A stretch of DNA of 64,000 nucleotides, from positions 1,674,001 to 1,738,000 of the forward strand of contig NZ_JAFLRG010000001.1 in the NCBI RefSeq assembly GCF_017315725.1, read 5' to 3'. This document shows positions 8,168-18,360 of the stretch, piece by piece (within the stretch, counting starts at the first letter, position 1; each line of letters opens with the position of its first letter). Below the pieces are notes generated by a model. That model was not told the DNA's origin. It worked only from the letters and a program-made list of their open reading frames with translations, and did not search any database. This DNA comes from Trinickia acidisoli. GTDB taxonomy: Bacteria > Pseudomonadota > Gammaproteobacteria > Burkholderiales > Burkholderiaceae. The position numbers and the translations under genes were made by a program.

Positions 8168-9340
8168 ATGGATGACGAAAAAGACGACTTCAGCAAGAAC
8201 TACGAGTTCATCGACTGGGTCAGCAACACGGAAGGGGCCGAGATCGATGGCAAGGAAACGACCTTTTTGCGCTACGGCTTTGATCTGCTGCGTCCGACGT
8301 TGATCGCGATGGAGGCGATGGCGCGCGAGATCGAGTTCGACAAGGATAGCGTGGGCTTTGAGATCAAGACGGGTGAGCGTCGCACGCGTGTCGTACCCAA
8401 GCACAAGAAGGCGCTGCAGTACTTCTACCAGCTCAAGACGTTCTTTAACCAGTGCGGTGGCTCTGAGCGTTACCTGTTCAGCCCGCACGTCGAGGCTGTC
8501 AATGAAGCGTTGATGGAGCTGCTCGTGCATCCGTACGCGTTTAGCTTCCGTGACCCGGAGTCGATCGATCGCGGTAGCGGCAAGATGCATGCTCAGATCT
8601 TCAACGAGGTCGTGGCCAAGGTCGCCGAGATCGTCGCGTCGGCGGCGTTCAAGGAGCGCATGCGCATTCGCTTGCGTGGTGCTGCACGCAACGAGGCCAA
8701 GGGGCTGGCGATCGAGCAGAAAGTCTTCGAGAACAAGTCGCGCCAGCTCGTGCTGATGCTGCACTTCGGCTACCAGGAACCCTATCGCGGCAAGCTGACG
8801 CTCAAAGAAGTCCAGAAGCATCGCGAAAAGTTCTTCAACAACTGTCGCTCGAACAAGCTGTTGCGCGGCATTGTCGACTATATCTGGAAACTCGAAGAGG
8901 GTGACGAGTCCGGTCTGCACTTCCACGTGCTGATCTTTTACAGCGCGGACAGCCAGCGCGACGTCAAGATTGCGAAGATGATCGGCGAGTACTGGGTGAA
9001 GGTGACTGGCGACAAAGGCCAGTACTGGAATAGCAACGCCGACAAGTGGTTCCACGAGAAATACGGGCATGGCATCGGCACGGGCGAAATCAACTGGGAC
9101 GATCACGACAAACGCGAATCGCTGCGGACCAACATTCGTTACATGACGAAGGCGGATCAGTTTCTCAAGATGAAATACGGTTCGCGTGTGCGTCAGTTCG
9201 GCACGAGTGAGGTCGACGAAAAGAAGAAATCGGGGCGTCCACGCACCGTGAAGCCGAAGCTCGACGGTGATTCAGCGGGCAGCGCGCGGAGGATTCGATC
9301 GGTTTCGAACCACTCGATGAAATCGGTGGGGAAGCGATGA
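8168..9340 (+). CDS. inovirus Gp2 / YagK-YfjJ-type replication protein
   Basis: A protein of 390 residues; the ATG at 8168 has AAGAGG upstream. The centre and C-terminal part (residues about 230-350) carry LEEGDESGLHFHVLIFYS, matching the His-hydrophobic-His motif of HUH-like replication proteins. NIRYMTKADQFLKMK near residue 340 is typical of the inovirus Gp2 and YagK/YfjJ C-terminal families. Such proteins are thought to start rolling-circle replication in filamentous phages and related islands. The tail is basic (KKKSGRPRTVKPK), fitting nucleic-acid binding. It follows an AT-rich region that might contain its origin and precedes the membrane/DNA-binding gene by 300 bases. No inovirus coat or assembly genes are seen. 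Confidence 0.75.
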   Translation: MDDEKDDFSKNYEFIDWVSNTEGAEIDGKETTFLRYGFDLLRPTLIAMEAMAREIEFDKDSVGFEIKTGERRTRVVPKHKKALQYFYQLKTFFNQCGGSERYLFSPHVEAVNEALMELLVHPYAFSFRDPESIDRGSGKMHAQIFNEVVAKVAEIVASAAFKERMRIRLRGAARNEAKGLAIEQKVFENKSRQLVLMLHFGYQEPYRGKLTLKEVQKHREKFFNNCRSNKLLRGIVDYIWKLEEGDESGLHFHVLIFYSADSQRDVKIAKMIGEYWVKVTGDKGQYWNSNADKWFHEKYGHGIGTGEINWDDHDKRESLRTNIRYMTKADQFLKMKYGSRVRQFGTSEVDEKKKSGRPRTVKPKLDGDSAGSARRIRSVSNHSMKSVGKR

Positions 9341-9641
9341 GCCGTAATTCGGATCAGAGCGAATAGTTCGGACGATAACAGCCTTGGGGCATCGGACGGC
9401 TGGCAGGCTTGGCGATGTCTTACGAAGGCAGCCAGTTGCCTGCAATCGGCTCCTGGCGGTCATTTCACCTAGGTGCGGTTCACGCTGGCTTGCCCGCCGA
9501 CGCTAGACAGACTGTTGTCGGCAGCGGCTAGGTGGCGTCAACCTCGAATCGGCAACGCATCGATGCCGATGCACTGCGGCCGCTCTCCGACGCAATGAAA
9601 TGCCTTCATTGCGCCTTGCTGGCACGAGAAGGATTTGAACA
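9341..9641. other. spacer of 300 bases without a gene
   Basis: I see no coding frame with support. A good Shine-Dalgarno sequence (GAGAAGGA at about 9626-9633) lies near its end and serves the next gene. Confidence 0.5.
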
Positions 9642-10832
9642 GTGAGCAAAACGAATATCAACGTGGCTGCTGGTGACTCGCAGGTGGACGCTCTCAATTT
9701 CGCCAACGTTACGCCGCGCACAATACAGAGAATCGCGCTGGCGGTGGCGCTGTTTACGACGGCTATCTCGCTGGGCATCGCTATGTTCGCCGGGATGCAG
9801 CGCGCCGGCACCGCGGCGGAGTTGGTGTGGAGCGTTGCCATGTCGCTCGTGGCGGCGCTTTGCATGCATCTCGCACCAGTGCTCTGGCGGTTCGTGCCGA
9901 ACGGCGCTCGCTTCATATTGGCTGCCTTGTGGCTGCTTGCTGCGTCCGTGGTACTGAGGGGACAGGTGGACGTGCTGGCGTTTGCGAACATGCATGCGAC
10001 CGACAAGCGGGCGCAGACGGTTGCCGTAACCGCAGTACCGTCGGTCGCGACCGCGCCGAATGGTCGTGGTCTTACGGCGATTTCGCAGGACATCGCGAAG
10101 GCCCGCATCGATCTGGCGCACGTCGAGGCTCGTCGCTGCGTGGGCGAGTGTCAGGCTTTGCGTGTCCGTAAAGTGGAGCTCTCCGCTCAGCTTGCGGCAC
10201 TTAATGCTGAGGCGAATGAGATGAAACATCGTGTGACCGAACAAGACTGGCTTCGCGACCAGGCAAGTCGCGCCGAAGCGCTGCGCGAGTCGCGTCGCTC
10301 CGATCCCGCGACTTCGCTCGCGTCGCTCTGGCTCCGTACGACCGAAGCGCGACTCAATGTGCTGATGGATCTCGCCTGTGTGCTCGTGCTTGAAGGAATG
10401 GCGTGCTTCGCCTGGTACTTCGCGGGGCTGGGCTTGGCCGCGTCGGGTTGCGAGACGGTCGTGTCTGCTCGAAATGCGTCTTCGTCGAGACAGGAGGCGG
10501 TCGCGACGATACCGGACGCGACGTCGGCTGCATGTGGTGAGTTGATTCAGACTCGCGCTGCGACAATTGCGACGGGCCAGCCGGTCGCCAACGACGCAGG
10601 CCCCGATAACGCTATCCCGGAAGATGACTTGCTCGTCGCGAAGATTCACGAAGCGGTTGTTGCGGGTCGCTTGAAACGTAACCTGGCGTCGATCCGTAAG
10701 TTTCTCGGATGCGGGCAACCCAAGGCAATCAGGTTGAACCGCCTCTACGTCGCTCGCTTCGGGGTGGCAAGTCGCGTGGCCATTAACTGCGAGCCTTGTA
10801 ACGAACCCGTGCATCCGCTTCTTCGATGCTGA
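9642..10832 (+). CDS. membrane protein with C-terminal DNA-binding-like domain (copy 1)
   Basis: A protein of 396 residues starting at GTG 9642 with GAGAAGGA upstream. Three hydrophobic segments lie near residues 27-107 (around ALAVALFTTAISLGIAMF, then AMSLVAALCMHLAPVLW, then ILAALWLLAASVVL). A soluble segment with the pair RCVGEC follows, then a fourth membrane segment near 240-262. A linker leads to a C-terminal region (ASIRKFLGCGQPKAIRLNRLY) resembling a small helix-turn-helix. It is clearly homologous to the gene at 37020-38069 throughout. After LNRLYVARF its tail no longer matches and runs into the opposite-strand gene at 10783, so the 3' end may have been replaced when cargo inserted. 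Function unknown. Confidence 0.7.
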   Translation: MSKTNINVAAGDSQVDALNFANVTPRTIQRIALAVALFTTAISLGIAMFAGMQRAGTAAELVWSVAMSLVAALCMHLAPVLWRFVPNGARFILAALWLLAASVVLRGQVDVLAFANMHATDKRAQTVAVTAVPSVATAPNGRGLTAISQDIAKARIDLAHVEARRCVGECQALRVRKVELSAQLAALNAEANEMKHRVTEQDWLRDQASRAEALRESRRSDPATSLASLWLRTTEARLNVLMDLACVLVLEGMACFAWYFAGLGLAASGCETVVSARNASSSRQEAVATIPDATSAACGELIQTRAATIATGQPVANDAGPDNAIPEDDLLVAKIHEAVVAGRLKRNLASIRKFLGCGQPKAIRLNRLYVARFGVASRVAINCEPCNEPVHPLLRC

Positions 10833-13800
10833 ACATCTCCGTGTGTTTCGGGTCATAGGGGTTTGGGAGCACGACGGCGGATGGCTGCGGTGACAAAGCG
10901 TTCTTGACGTGAACTAGAACAAATGCTTCTCGCCGTCGCTTCCCCTTTGCGCCAATTTCCATTGCCAAACGGATTTCCGACGATCCGAGCTTGAACGTTT
11001 CGTCATCTCCCGCGGAGGCTTTGACCTCGACGCGGTATTGTTTTCCCTTGGCAGTGAAGGCGAAATCACATCCCCTTGCATCGTCGGCCTGGTTGAAAGT
11101 AAACACACGCCGACCGTTCTCTGAGATCCATGCTGACGAAGGCACGGCGTCCTCGCCATACTGCTGCCGCAGCATTCTGAATACATGAATTTCGCCCGCC
11201 AAGCCGATGAGCTCCTCGACTGCTTTCGATTGGCGTTCCGGTCTGGCCGCAGAGGATTTCGGCGTGTCGCCTCGCGCTTTGGTCGTGCGTTTGAAGGGCG
11301 CCAGCGTCGTCGGCTTGGCTAGGTTGAATGGCATCGCCTTGGCAAGCTCCGCATCGGAGATACGCGATGACAGGAAACCCCACAGTTGCCCGCGATTGTC
11401 GTCGGAGCCGTCGAAGTTCTCGCCGCAAACCTTGACGATACTCTTGCGTCGAATCCGCTCCGCCTTCATTGCATCGAGTCGGCCTTGCGCGTTTTCGATG
11501 TCCTGGCTGGACAGGCCGAGGGATGCCTGTAACGACGCCAAATCCGTGGATGCATCGAGCGCAGCTTGAAATTGCGGCAGAACCGGATGCGGTACCCCTT
11601 GTCTGAGCAAGAGAACGACGTGCTGTTCCGACCACTCGCTTATGAACGCTTCGCCTGCAAGCGCTGCTGCCGCTGCGCCGCGGTACTCGTCGACCAGCGG
11701 TCGCCAGTCTTCATGGGCCGCTGTTGCCGGCGACGTGCTGAGCCATGCTGCGAGTCGCAGCCGATCGATGCCGCGAGCAACGGTGTCCACGAGAGCGTTG
11801 TTCTTCCGGCCGCATTCATCCGGATCGAGGTCGAGCAGCACGCCAGCGCGAGTCAGTCTGAGCCGGAGCGATTCTGGCGACTCGGCGCCATGCACTGCCT
11901 CCAGCGCTGCGGGGTCGCTGAGCCACGACTCCGCCCAGCGTGCCACTAGATGCATTGCATCTGGGAAGCCGACAATCCAGTGTGAGCGGCTTAGGTCCGC
12001 AGTTGTGGCGAGAGCTTGGTATTGCCTGCATATCTCTGCATAATTCTGCGCCGTGCCTTGTCGAAGCGCGTGCGCTGCGAGGCGCTTGACCAGGGCCGCT
12101 ACTTCCTCCAGGCTGGCTTGAAGTTGCAGACTCCAGTTCCGATTCGACAGCGGCGACTGGCCCATCTTAGCCAGCGTCAGGTTCCATCTAGCAAGCGACG
12201 CGGATTCGCCAAAGTCGAGCGAGATTGAGCGGCCGAAGTCGAAAAGGTCGTGGCTTTCCCGCGCAACCTGCAGCGTCCGGTGCACGTCCAAGCCCGGGGT
12301 CCCCGAAGCCGCCAATCCGGCGGCGAGCTCTTCCTCCGTGCTCGCACTGCGCAGCTCAGCCGATTTCGAATTGGGCGACACCACTGCGAGAAGGATCGAG
12401 ACAAATCGACCCATGTGGCCGACGTCTCCGCGCAAATGTTCCAGTACTTGATGAACCTGATCCGGCGTGATGCGAAGGGGCGCAAGCAAAGCAGCGACGT
12501 CTTCGGGGGCGCTGTCAACGGAGTCAACACCGCGCAGCACGTATCGCAACGGTAGTTCAAGGTCGTCACGCTCAATGGCTTGCGAGAGCGCGTCGGAAAG
12601 GTCTTCTAGGTGTGTTCGACAGTGATCAGTGACGACGAGGGTCTTGCGAGTTGGCTCCCACAGAGCCACCACGTTGGTGTTCGCGAGCGTCACTTCGCTG
12701 CGCATCACAGCGACGCTTAGGTTCGGTACCCAGTCGATCCGTGCGGATCGCAGGATTTCATGGCGCTCATTGAACGCCTGAGAATGACCCCCCCGGCCTT
12801 GCGCCACCATGACCAACAGCGGACGGACTAGCCACCCGAGATCGCTGTCTGTGAGCGCAGTCGATCCGAAGCCTGACCAGGCCGCTCCATCCACATGCGG
12901 AGCGAGCGACAGGCCGGAGGTCAACTGAACCTTTGCGCCATAGGCGGCGACGAACCATTCACGCAGGTCCTTGGCGTCGGCAGTGCCTATGGCGACTACC
13001 GGAAAGTCGAACTCCTCGAGCTCCCCAGAGTAGGCCCCAGAATCAGGAAGATAGACCGGCGACGCATCGGTCGGCGTAACGGCGCAGAGCTGTTTGTCCC
13101 GGCGGCGCACCGCCACCAGCGGAATAGGGGGCTGGGTGGTGGCTGGGCGGAACCGCTGCCAAGCATCCCGAATCTGACCGAGCAGTACGTTGGGATCTGA
13201 CACATCGTCGCTGCCCACAGCCGACGTCAGGGCGATAAGCAGGCCGGGATCCGATGTCGTTCCGTGTGGATCAAAGAATTGCATGCCCAGCTCGCGCAGG
13301 CGAGTGGCGAGTTCCGGTCTCTGACCGACGATGCGCGCGAGGGCGGGCGGCAGCGCTTTCAAGTGTCCAAAGTGCCTCGACCGGCCAGCTAGTGTGTCGG
13401 CAGGAACGAACCATCGCTCGGATGGGCGTGCCCATGTCGCGGCTTTTCCCTCGCGAATCACGAGCCAAGGTTGGGCCTGCAGAAAGTACTTGAGTGGACT
13501 CGTCAGTTCGAGTCGGTTCCACTGCCCTCCTTGCTTGGAGATAGTGATTTTTTGCAGTCCCGCTTCCCAGATTGGAAGACTTTGCAGTATCAGCTCGCAC
13601 AGTGCCGACCGCGTCTCATCGCCGAGCGACTGATACTCGGACATGCCGGGGAAGGAATGCAAGCTGCCGACCTCATAAGGGTGATGCGTGCTGAACGACG
13701 GCCTTGCCTCCGTGCGTACGGTGGCGACGTACTGCGCCCATTGTTCGTTGTTAAAGGTCGGGGGTGGGCCAGGCAACTCGAAGTCGTAGAAGGATGCGTG

Positions 13801-16269
13801 AAAGAGGCTGGACCAGGTGTTCGGCTTCGTTTCTGTAAGCCGCAACCCGTCGACCACGCCGCCAGCGATGAGCAGTGGCATCTGTGCCGGTCCCACATCC
13901 CCCCACGCCGTGTGTCCGGGCGGCAGCAACTGGCGCTGCCTAGCTTCTCGTGCGATCTCCGACGTGAGGTCTTTGAGGTACGCGGTCAGTGTTTTGCCGA
14001 CGCTTCCCGCCCAGCCATCGGAAAAACTCGCATGCTGCATCGGGAACCAGCCTCCTTCGCAGGGCACCGGAACGGTTCGCAGCAGCTTGAGCGTAGCGTC
14101 CGTGCCTCGGCCGCGCGCGACGACGTTTGCCATCAAGCGCATGGCCCATCCGAGGATGTCGCGACACACGGCACTGTGCTCACCGTTGATGCTCGCGGGC
14201 AGCGGGGGCGTCTGCTGTTGCAGCACAACAGAGAAGATTGTCTCGACGCGGAACTGCGAGACTAGGCCCTGGCCGAGGTAACCGCGCACGGCTGTTCGTA
14301 TCGTCGGCCGGTTGGGGTCATACAGCTGAATCTGTTCATCGAGGAAGGCGACCGAAGACTGCAGCGAACCCGGCACGTCCGTCGTTGTTCCTTCGCCGCC
14401 GATGTCACTGTCGTCCTCGGTACCTTGCCTAGGGACGAAAAATACTTTTTTGCCCTTGCCGGCACAATGTAGTGCGCCGTCGCCACCAAGCAGCACGGCA
14501 TGCTTGGCTAGTTCTGCCTGGCCAGTGGGTAGGAGAATGGCCACGTCGCGCCAGTACGCATTCCAGTCGCCGTCGTTGGCGTGCAATTCCGCCGCCACAG
14601 CAGCGATGGTCTCGGCGAGGTCTGACTCCAAGGGGTAGGCGCCCGTTTTCGGAAAGCGCGCTGCCGCCAGCGCTTTGACCTGCTGCAACCGCGAGTCGAG
14701 GCACCGGTGGAATACGCGAAATGTCGCGTGCCGTCGCAAGACCTCTTCAGTGAGCAGAGTGATCTTAGGCGAGGAAGGGATGAGTGAAGTCAAGTTCAAG
14801 GGTTCCCAACCACTTTCCGCGAGGACGAGAGGCTCCTCGCACAAAGAGGCCGAAGCGCGCGACTGCGCCTCATCCAACAGTTGAAGCCAACGTTGGGGCA
14901 CAGGACCCGTGCCAAGCGGCGCCAGGAAGTCTAAGATCGCACGAGCTTCGGTCTCGCCTCGGCCAGCGAGCCCGCTGCGTACCACTTCTAAGCACAGATC
15001 GGACGCAGTTTCCAGCAAGTGCCGGTTGTAGGCATCGTCAAATGGGATGGACGTTCGGCTCATGTCGCCGAAGAACGGGGCGTTGATGTGGACAGCGCTG
15101 CCGGTGGGTACCAAGGTGGGCAGGTAGATGCTGAAGCGCCCGCAGTCCGGTTCGTTCCCCAGCCGTACCGCGACAGAAACAGTGATGTCGCTGATCTCCG
15201 GCCACCGTCCGGGCAGCGCTGCGACTGCCTTGCGAAATGTTTGGGGAGCGCTACGGACGTGCAGGCTCTTGCTCCATACCCAGTACTCCTCAGAGCCGCT
15301 TCCGCTATCCGAGATGACGACATGCATGCCGCCCAGGGCGTTCTCCAGTGGGCTCGACTTGCGCACGAAGGTTCTTTCTTCACCCTCCGCTCGCAAGATG
15401 CGTAGCGTACCGATCTTGTCGAGGAACAGGACGGCTGCGCCGGACAACTGCGCCATGCGTTCGAGCACATAGTCGCGGAGGTCGGCCGACTTGAGTGGCA
15501 GTCGCACGACTGTCGCGAACCCGCGGGACTCGAAGTCGTTCACCCGAGCACTTTGGATCTCGTTGATAGGCACCGGAAGAAGATAGGGTGAGAGATAGTG
15601 AGTTTCACCAGTTAGCCACCCAGCGACCTTGCTTTGCACGCGCTTCCGGAACTTCGCCAGCATCTCGCCGGACCAATTGTCGACGAGGGGTTCATCCGTG
15701 ACGGACCATACCGGTATCGGACCATCCATCGACAACCGCGTGATGGGTTCCGTAAGCGACTTGACGACATCGGGGCGGAAGGCGAAGCAGTAGCCGTCAA
15801 AGATGGGACTGTCGGGCTCGCTTCTTGAGTAGATCTCAGGTGAATCGGAGATCTCGAGTACGCTCCGAAAACCGATGCCCTTATTGCCTATGCTCTTCTG
15901 CGGATCCTTGTCGCTCTGACCCAACTGCGACAGCCGCTCAAAGTTCGAGGGTGAGAAGGGCTCGCCATCGTTTGCGATCAGGAGGGAGCCATGGGGAGAA
16001 TCGGCCGGATCAAAGACGATCTCGATTCGGTTACCGCTTTCACTGGGGGCCGGCTCGGTAAGCGCATCGTGAGCGTTCTGCAGGAGCTCGATCAGGAAGC
16101 GACCGTGATACTGGTGCTCGACCTGCTGCGTCAGGCTGTGCATGCTCCGGTAGTTGGTCACCCCCTCCGCGATCTCCGATAGGAAAATGCGGACTTTTGC
16201 CCCCGTCAGCTCTGAAATGTGAGTCAAAGCAGCTGAGGAAGCCTTTGTTTTCTCGAGCGACAGTGCCAC
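10783..16269 (-). CDS. giant GHKL-ATPase (sacsin/Hsp90-like) protein with DUF3883 C-terminus
   Basis: A protein of about 1828 residues. The N-terminal region has the GHKL ATP-binding signature: RFLIELLQNAHDAL (N-box), IANDGEPFS, and GNKGIGFRSVLEISDSPEIY, as in sacsin-type and Hsp90-type ATPases. The C-terminal 150 residues resemble DUF3883, the NO VEIN C-terminal family, related to restriction-type nucleases. They contain RGCDFAF and YRVEVKAS (Asp near 1732, Glu-x-Lys near 1748-1750), a plausible PD-(D/E)XK core. The GTG at 16269 with GGGAGA upstream is preferred over a GTG at 16314. It is transcribed divergently from the OLD/UvrD pair. Proteins of this architecture are found in bacterial defence islands; whether it works alone or with the pair is unknown. 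Its 3' end overlaps the convergent membrane-protein gene by 50 bases. Confidence 0.75.
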   Translation of the reverse strand: MALSLEKTKASSAALTHISELTGAKVRIFLSEIAEGVTNYRSMHSLTQQVEHQYHGRFLIELLQNAHDALTEPAPSESGNRIEIVFDPADSPHGSLLIANDGEPFSPSNFERLSQLGQSDKDPQKSIGNKGIGFRSVLEISDSPEIYSRSEPDSPIFDGYCFAFRPDVVKSLTEPITRLSMDGPIPVWSVTDEPLVDNWSGEMLAKFRKRVQSKVAGWLTGETHYLSPYLLPVPINEIQSARVNDFESRGFATVVRLPLKSADLRDYVLERMAQLSGAAVLFLDKIGTLRILRAEGEERTFVRKSSPLENALGGMHVVISDSGSGSEEYWVWSKSLHVRSAPQTFRKAVAALPGRWPEISDITVSVAVRLGNEPDCGRFSIYLPTLVPTGSAVHINAPFFGDMSRTSIPFDDAYNRHLLETASDLCLEVVRSGLAGRGETEARAILDFLAPLGTGPVPQRWLQLLDEAQSRASASLCEEPLVLAESGWEPLNLTSLIPSSPKITLLTEEVLRRHATFRVFHRCLDSRLQQVKALAAARFPKTGAYPLESDLAETIAAVAAELHANDGDWNAYWRDVAILLPTGQAELAKHAVLLGGDGALHCAGKGKKVFFVPRQGTEDDSDIGGEGTTTDVPGSLQSSVAFLDEQIQLYDPNRPTIRTAVRGYLGQGLVSQFRVETIFSVVLQQQTPPLPASINGEHSAVCRDILGWAMRLMANVVARGRGTDATLKLLRTVPVPCEGGWFPMQHASFSDGWAGSVGKTLTAYLKDLTSEIAREARQRQLLPPGHTAWGDVGPAQMPLLIAGGVVDGLRLTETKPNTWSSLFHASFYDFELPGPPPTFNNEQWAQYVATVRTEARPSFSTHHPYEVGSLHSFPGMSEYQSLGDETRSALCELILQSLPIWEAGLQKITISKQGGQWNRLELTSPLKYFLQAQPWLVIREGKAATWARPSERWFVPADTLAGRSRHFGHLKALPPALARIVGQRPELATRLRELGMQFFDPHGTTSDPGLLIALTSAVGSDDVSDPNVLLGQIRDAWQRFRPATTQPPIPLVAVRRRDKQLCAVTPTDASPVYLPDSGAYSGELEEFDFPVVAIGTADAKDLREWFVAAYGAKVQLTSGLSLAPHVDGAAWSGFGSTALTDSDLGWLVRPLLVMVAQGRGGHSQAFNERHEILRSARIDWVPNLSVAVMRSEVTLANTNVVALWEPTRKTLVVTDHCRTHLEDLSDALSQAIERDDLELPLRYVLRGVDSVDSAPEDVAALLAPLRITPDQVHQVLEHLRGDVGHMGRFVSILLAVVSPNSKSAELRSASTEEELAAGLAASGTPGLDVHRTLQVARESHDLFDFGRSISLDFGESASLARWNLTLAKMGQSPLSNRNWSLQLQASLEEVAALVKRLAAHALRQGTAQNYAEICRQYQALATTADLSRSHWIVGFPDAMHLVARWAESWLSDPAALEAVHGAESPESLRLRLTRAGVLLDLDPDECGRKNNALVDTVARGIDRLRLAAWLSTSPATAAHEDWRPLVDEYRGAAAAALAGEAFISEWSEQHVVLLLRQGVPHPVLPQFQAALDASTDLASLQASLGLSSQDIENAQGRLDAMKAERIRRKSIVKVCGENFDGSDDNRGQLWGFLSSRISDAELAKAMPFNLAKPTTLAPFKRTTKARGDTPKSSAARPERQSKAVEELIGLAGEIHVFRMLRQQYGEDAVPSSAWISENGRRVFTFNQADDARGCDFAFTAKGKQYRVEVKASAGDDETFKLGSSEIRLAMEIGAKGKRRREAFVLVHVKNALSPQPSAVVLPNPYDPKHTEMFSIEEADARVRYKARS

Positions 16270-16626
16270 GGGTGTTCTCCCAGCTTGTTCAATGCGCCCC
16301 AAGCCTACCAGCACTTCGCAAGGATTTGTTCGTAACGGGGGAGGCGCACAGAAGAAGAATAATGCTATTTGGCCTGCGCCGTGTCGATTGCCTGACTTTG
16401 GGATCGTCGCCGCGCCGGCGTTTGCGGCGGCAGAGACCCAAAACCGTCATTGAAAGATAAAATTTTAGTCGCCGCTATACGTTGCATGCGGTCGGTCAGC
16501 GTCTAGACTCGCGGTGACCGGTTTGCCCGAGACAGCTGACGCCAGTGGATGCCTGACGAGTACCCTTGCATTCCTACGGCGGCTTCCGTCGCGTTGGCAT
16601 ATTTACTAGACCAACTGAGAGGAAAC

Positions 16627-18360
16627 ATGACGCGCGTCCGTCGCCTTGAAATTCGCAATTTCCGCTCGATACAGACGCTCGATTGGACACCGTCCAACGG
16701 CGTCAATTGCCTTATTGGTCCGGGTGACAGTGGCAAATCGACCATCCTCGATGCCATCGACCTGTGCCTTGGAGCGCGGAGGAGCGCACCTTTCGGCGAC
16801 ACGGACTTCTTTGGGCTAGACGTCACCCGAACCATCGCCATTGCGATCACGCTCGGCGCACTACCCGACGCGCTGAAGAACATCGACACCTACGGAGAGT
16901 TCCTTCGCGGATTTGACTTCGGCACCGGGCTGCTTGAAGACGAGCCGCGCGCAGGTCTGGAAACGGTTTTGACGCTGAAGCTCGAGGTCAACGGTGACCT
17001 CGAGCCGAATTGGACGCTCTATTCCGACCGAGCCGCCCACCAGCAACTGGATCGGTCTCTGGCCTGGAAGGACCGCAGCCTTCTAGCACCAGCCCGAATC
17101 GGCACCTACGCAAACACGAACCTTTCCTGGGCCAGGGGCTCGGTGTTGAACCGACTCACGGAAGAGCGCGCGAACCTTGGCTCGGAACTCGCCGACGCGG
17201 CACGCGCCGCCCGCGCCACCTTCGGCGCGCAGGCTGGCCCTCAACTGGCCCGGACCCTGCAAGTGGTCACGCAGACAGCTACCGGCCTGGGTGTGGCCGT
17301 TGGTGCAAGCGCTCAGGCGCTACTTGATGCTCACTCGGTATCGATTGGCGACGGCGCCATCGCGCTCCACAGCGAGACCGGCATTCCTCTGCGGTCGCTG
17401 GGCACGGGTTCAGGGCGACTCCTTGTCGCGGGGTTGCAAAGGGCCGCAGCGGCGGCCGCCACCGTCGCCCTGGTGGACGAAGTCGAGTACGGACTTGAGC
17501 CGCACCGGCTCATGCGCCTGCTCGACTCACTCGGAGCGAAGGACGCGACCGAGCCGCTGCAAGTCTTTATGACAACGCATTCGCCGGTGACGCTCAGGGA
17601 GCTCGCTGGCAACCAGCTTTTCGTCGTGCGCCAGCGTTCGGGCATCCACACGGCTACGTGCGCTGGCACGGACGACGGCATCCAGGGTACCTTGCGCAAG
17701 GCGGCCGAGGCTTTTCTGTCCAAGTCCGTCATCGTCTGCGAAGGTGCCAGCGAAGTCGGATTCGCTCGCGGAATGGATCAGTGGTGGGTCCAGTGTGGCG
17801 CGACGTCATTCTTGGCCCACGGAGGCTCATACGTGGACGCAGGCGGAGGAAGCCCCGATCAATGCTTCACACGGGGGGAGGCGTTCCTCAAGTTGGGCTA
17901 TCGGGTGCTCGTCTTCGTCGACGCGGACAAGCCTGTTTCCACTGTTGGACTCATCGAGCGATTCCTTGCGGCTGGCGGGCAGTACATTACATGGCGGCCA
18001 GGCTTGGCACTCGAGGACGAGCTATTCCGTCATTCAAGCAATGACGCGGTGCACGCGCTGCTGAATAAGGCGGATGAGATGGTCGGTCGCGAGCTCATGG
18101 CCGAGCACATCAAGTCAAAGTCGAACGGGCAAGTTGCCTTGGACGCCATAGAGGCCGAACGGCTGAATGGGGGCTTCACACCTGCGAGCCGAGCATTACT
18201 CGGACTTGCCGCTCGCAATAACAAGAACGGCTGGTTCAAGTCAGTGAGCGGTTTCCAGGAAATCGCTAAGGCGGTCGTCGGCCCTCATCTCGCGAATGCA
18301 GAGGCGGGTTTCATCCAAATTACAAACCAGCTCTGGGGGTGGACGAGTGCGGCCGCCTGA
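16627..18360 (+). CDS. OLD-family ATP-dependent nuclease, GajA-like
   Basis: A protein of 577 residues; the ATG at 16627 follows GAGAGGA. The N-terminal ABC-type ATPase has Walker A GPGDSGKST at 31-39 and a Walker B-like VALVDEVEYGLEPHRL near 300, followed by the H-loop-like FMTTHSPV. The C-terminal half is a TOPRIM domain: SVIVCEGASEVGF supplies the conserved Glu, and VLVFVDADKP the Asp-x-Asp pair. This is class 2 OLD nuclease architecture, as in GajA of the Gabija anti-phage system, which nicks or cleaves DNA when nucleotides are depleted. The helicase gene overlapping its end supports that reading. An older upstream frame start at 16549 is not needed. Confidence 0.85.
   Translation: MTRVRRLEIRNFRSIQTLDWTPSNGVNCLIGPGDSGKSTILDAIDLCLGARRSAPFGDTDFFGLDVTRTIAIAITLGALPDALKNIDTYGEFLRGFDFGTGLLEDEPRAGLETVLTLKLEVNGDLEPNWTLYSDRAAHQQLDRSLAWKDRSLLAPARIGTYANTNLSWARGSVLNRLTEERANLGSELADAARAARATFGAQAGPQLARTLQVVTQTATGLGVAVGASAQALLDAHSVSIGDGAIALHSETGIPLRSLGTGSGRLLVAGLQRAAAAAATVALVDEVEYGLEPHRLMRLLDSLGAKDATEPLQVFMTTHSPVTLRELAGNQLFVVRQRSGIHTATCAGTDDGIQGTLRKAAEAFLSKSVIVCEGASEVGFARGMDQWWVQCGATSFLAHGGSYVDAGGGSPDQCFTRGEAFLKLGYRVLVFVDADKPVSTVGLIERFLAAGGQYITWRPGLALEDELFRHSSNDAVHALLNKADEMVGRELMAEHIKSKSNGQVALDAIEAERLNGGFTPASRALLGLAARNNKNGWFKSVSGFQEIAKAVVGPHLANAEAGFIQITNQLWGWTSAAA

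Noticed and set aside
8141-9106. Minus-strand frame of 321 residues opposite the Gp2-type gene
   Set aside because: Shadow frame; the plus-strand protein has clear motifs and a ribosome-binding site.
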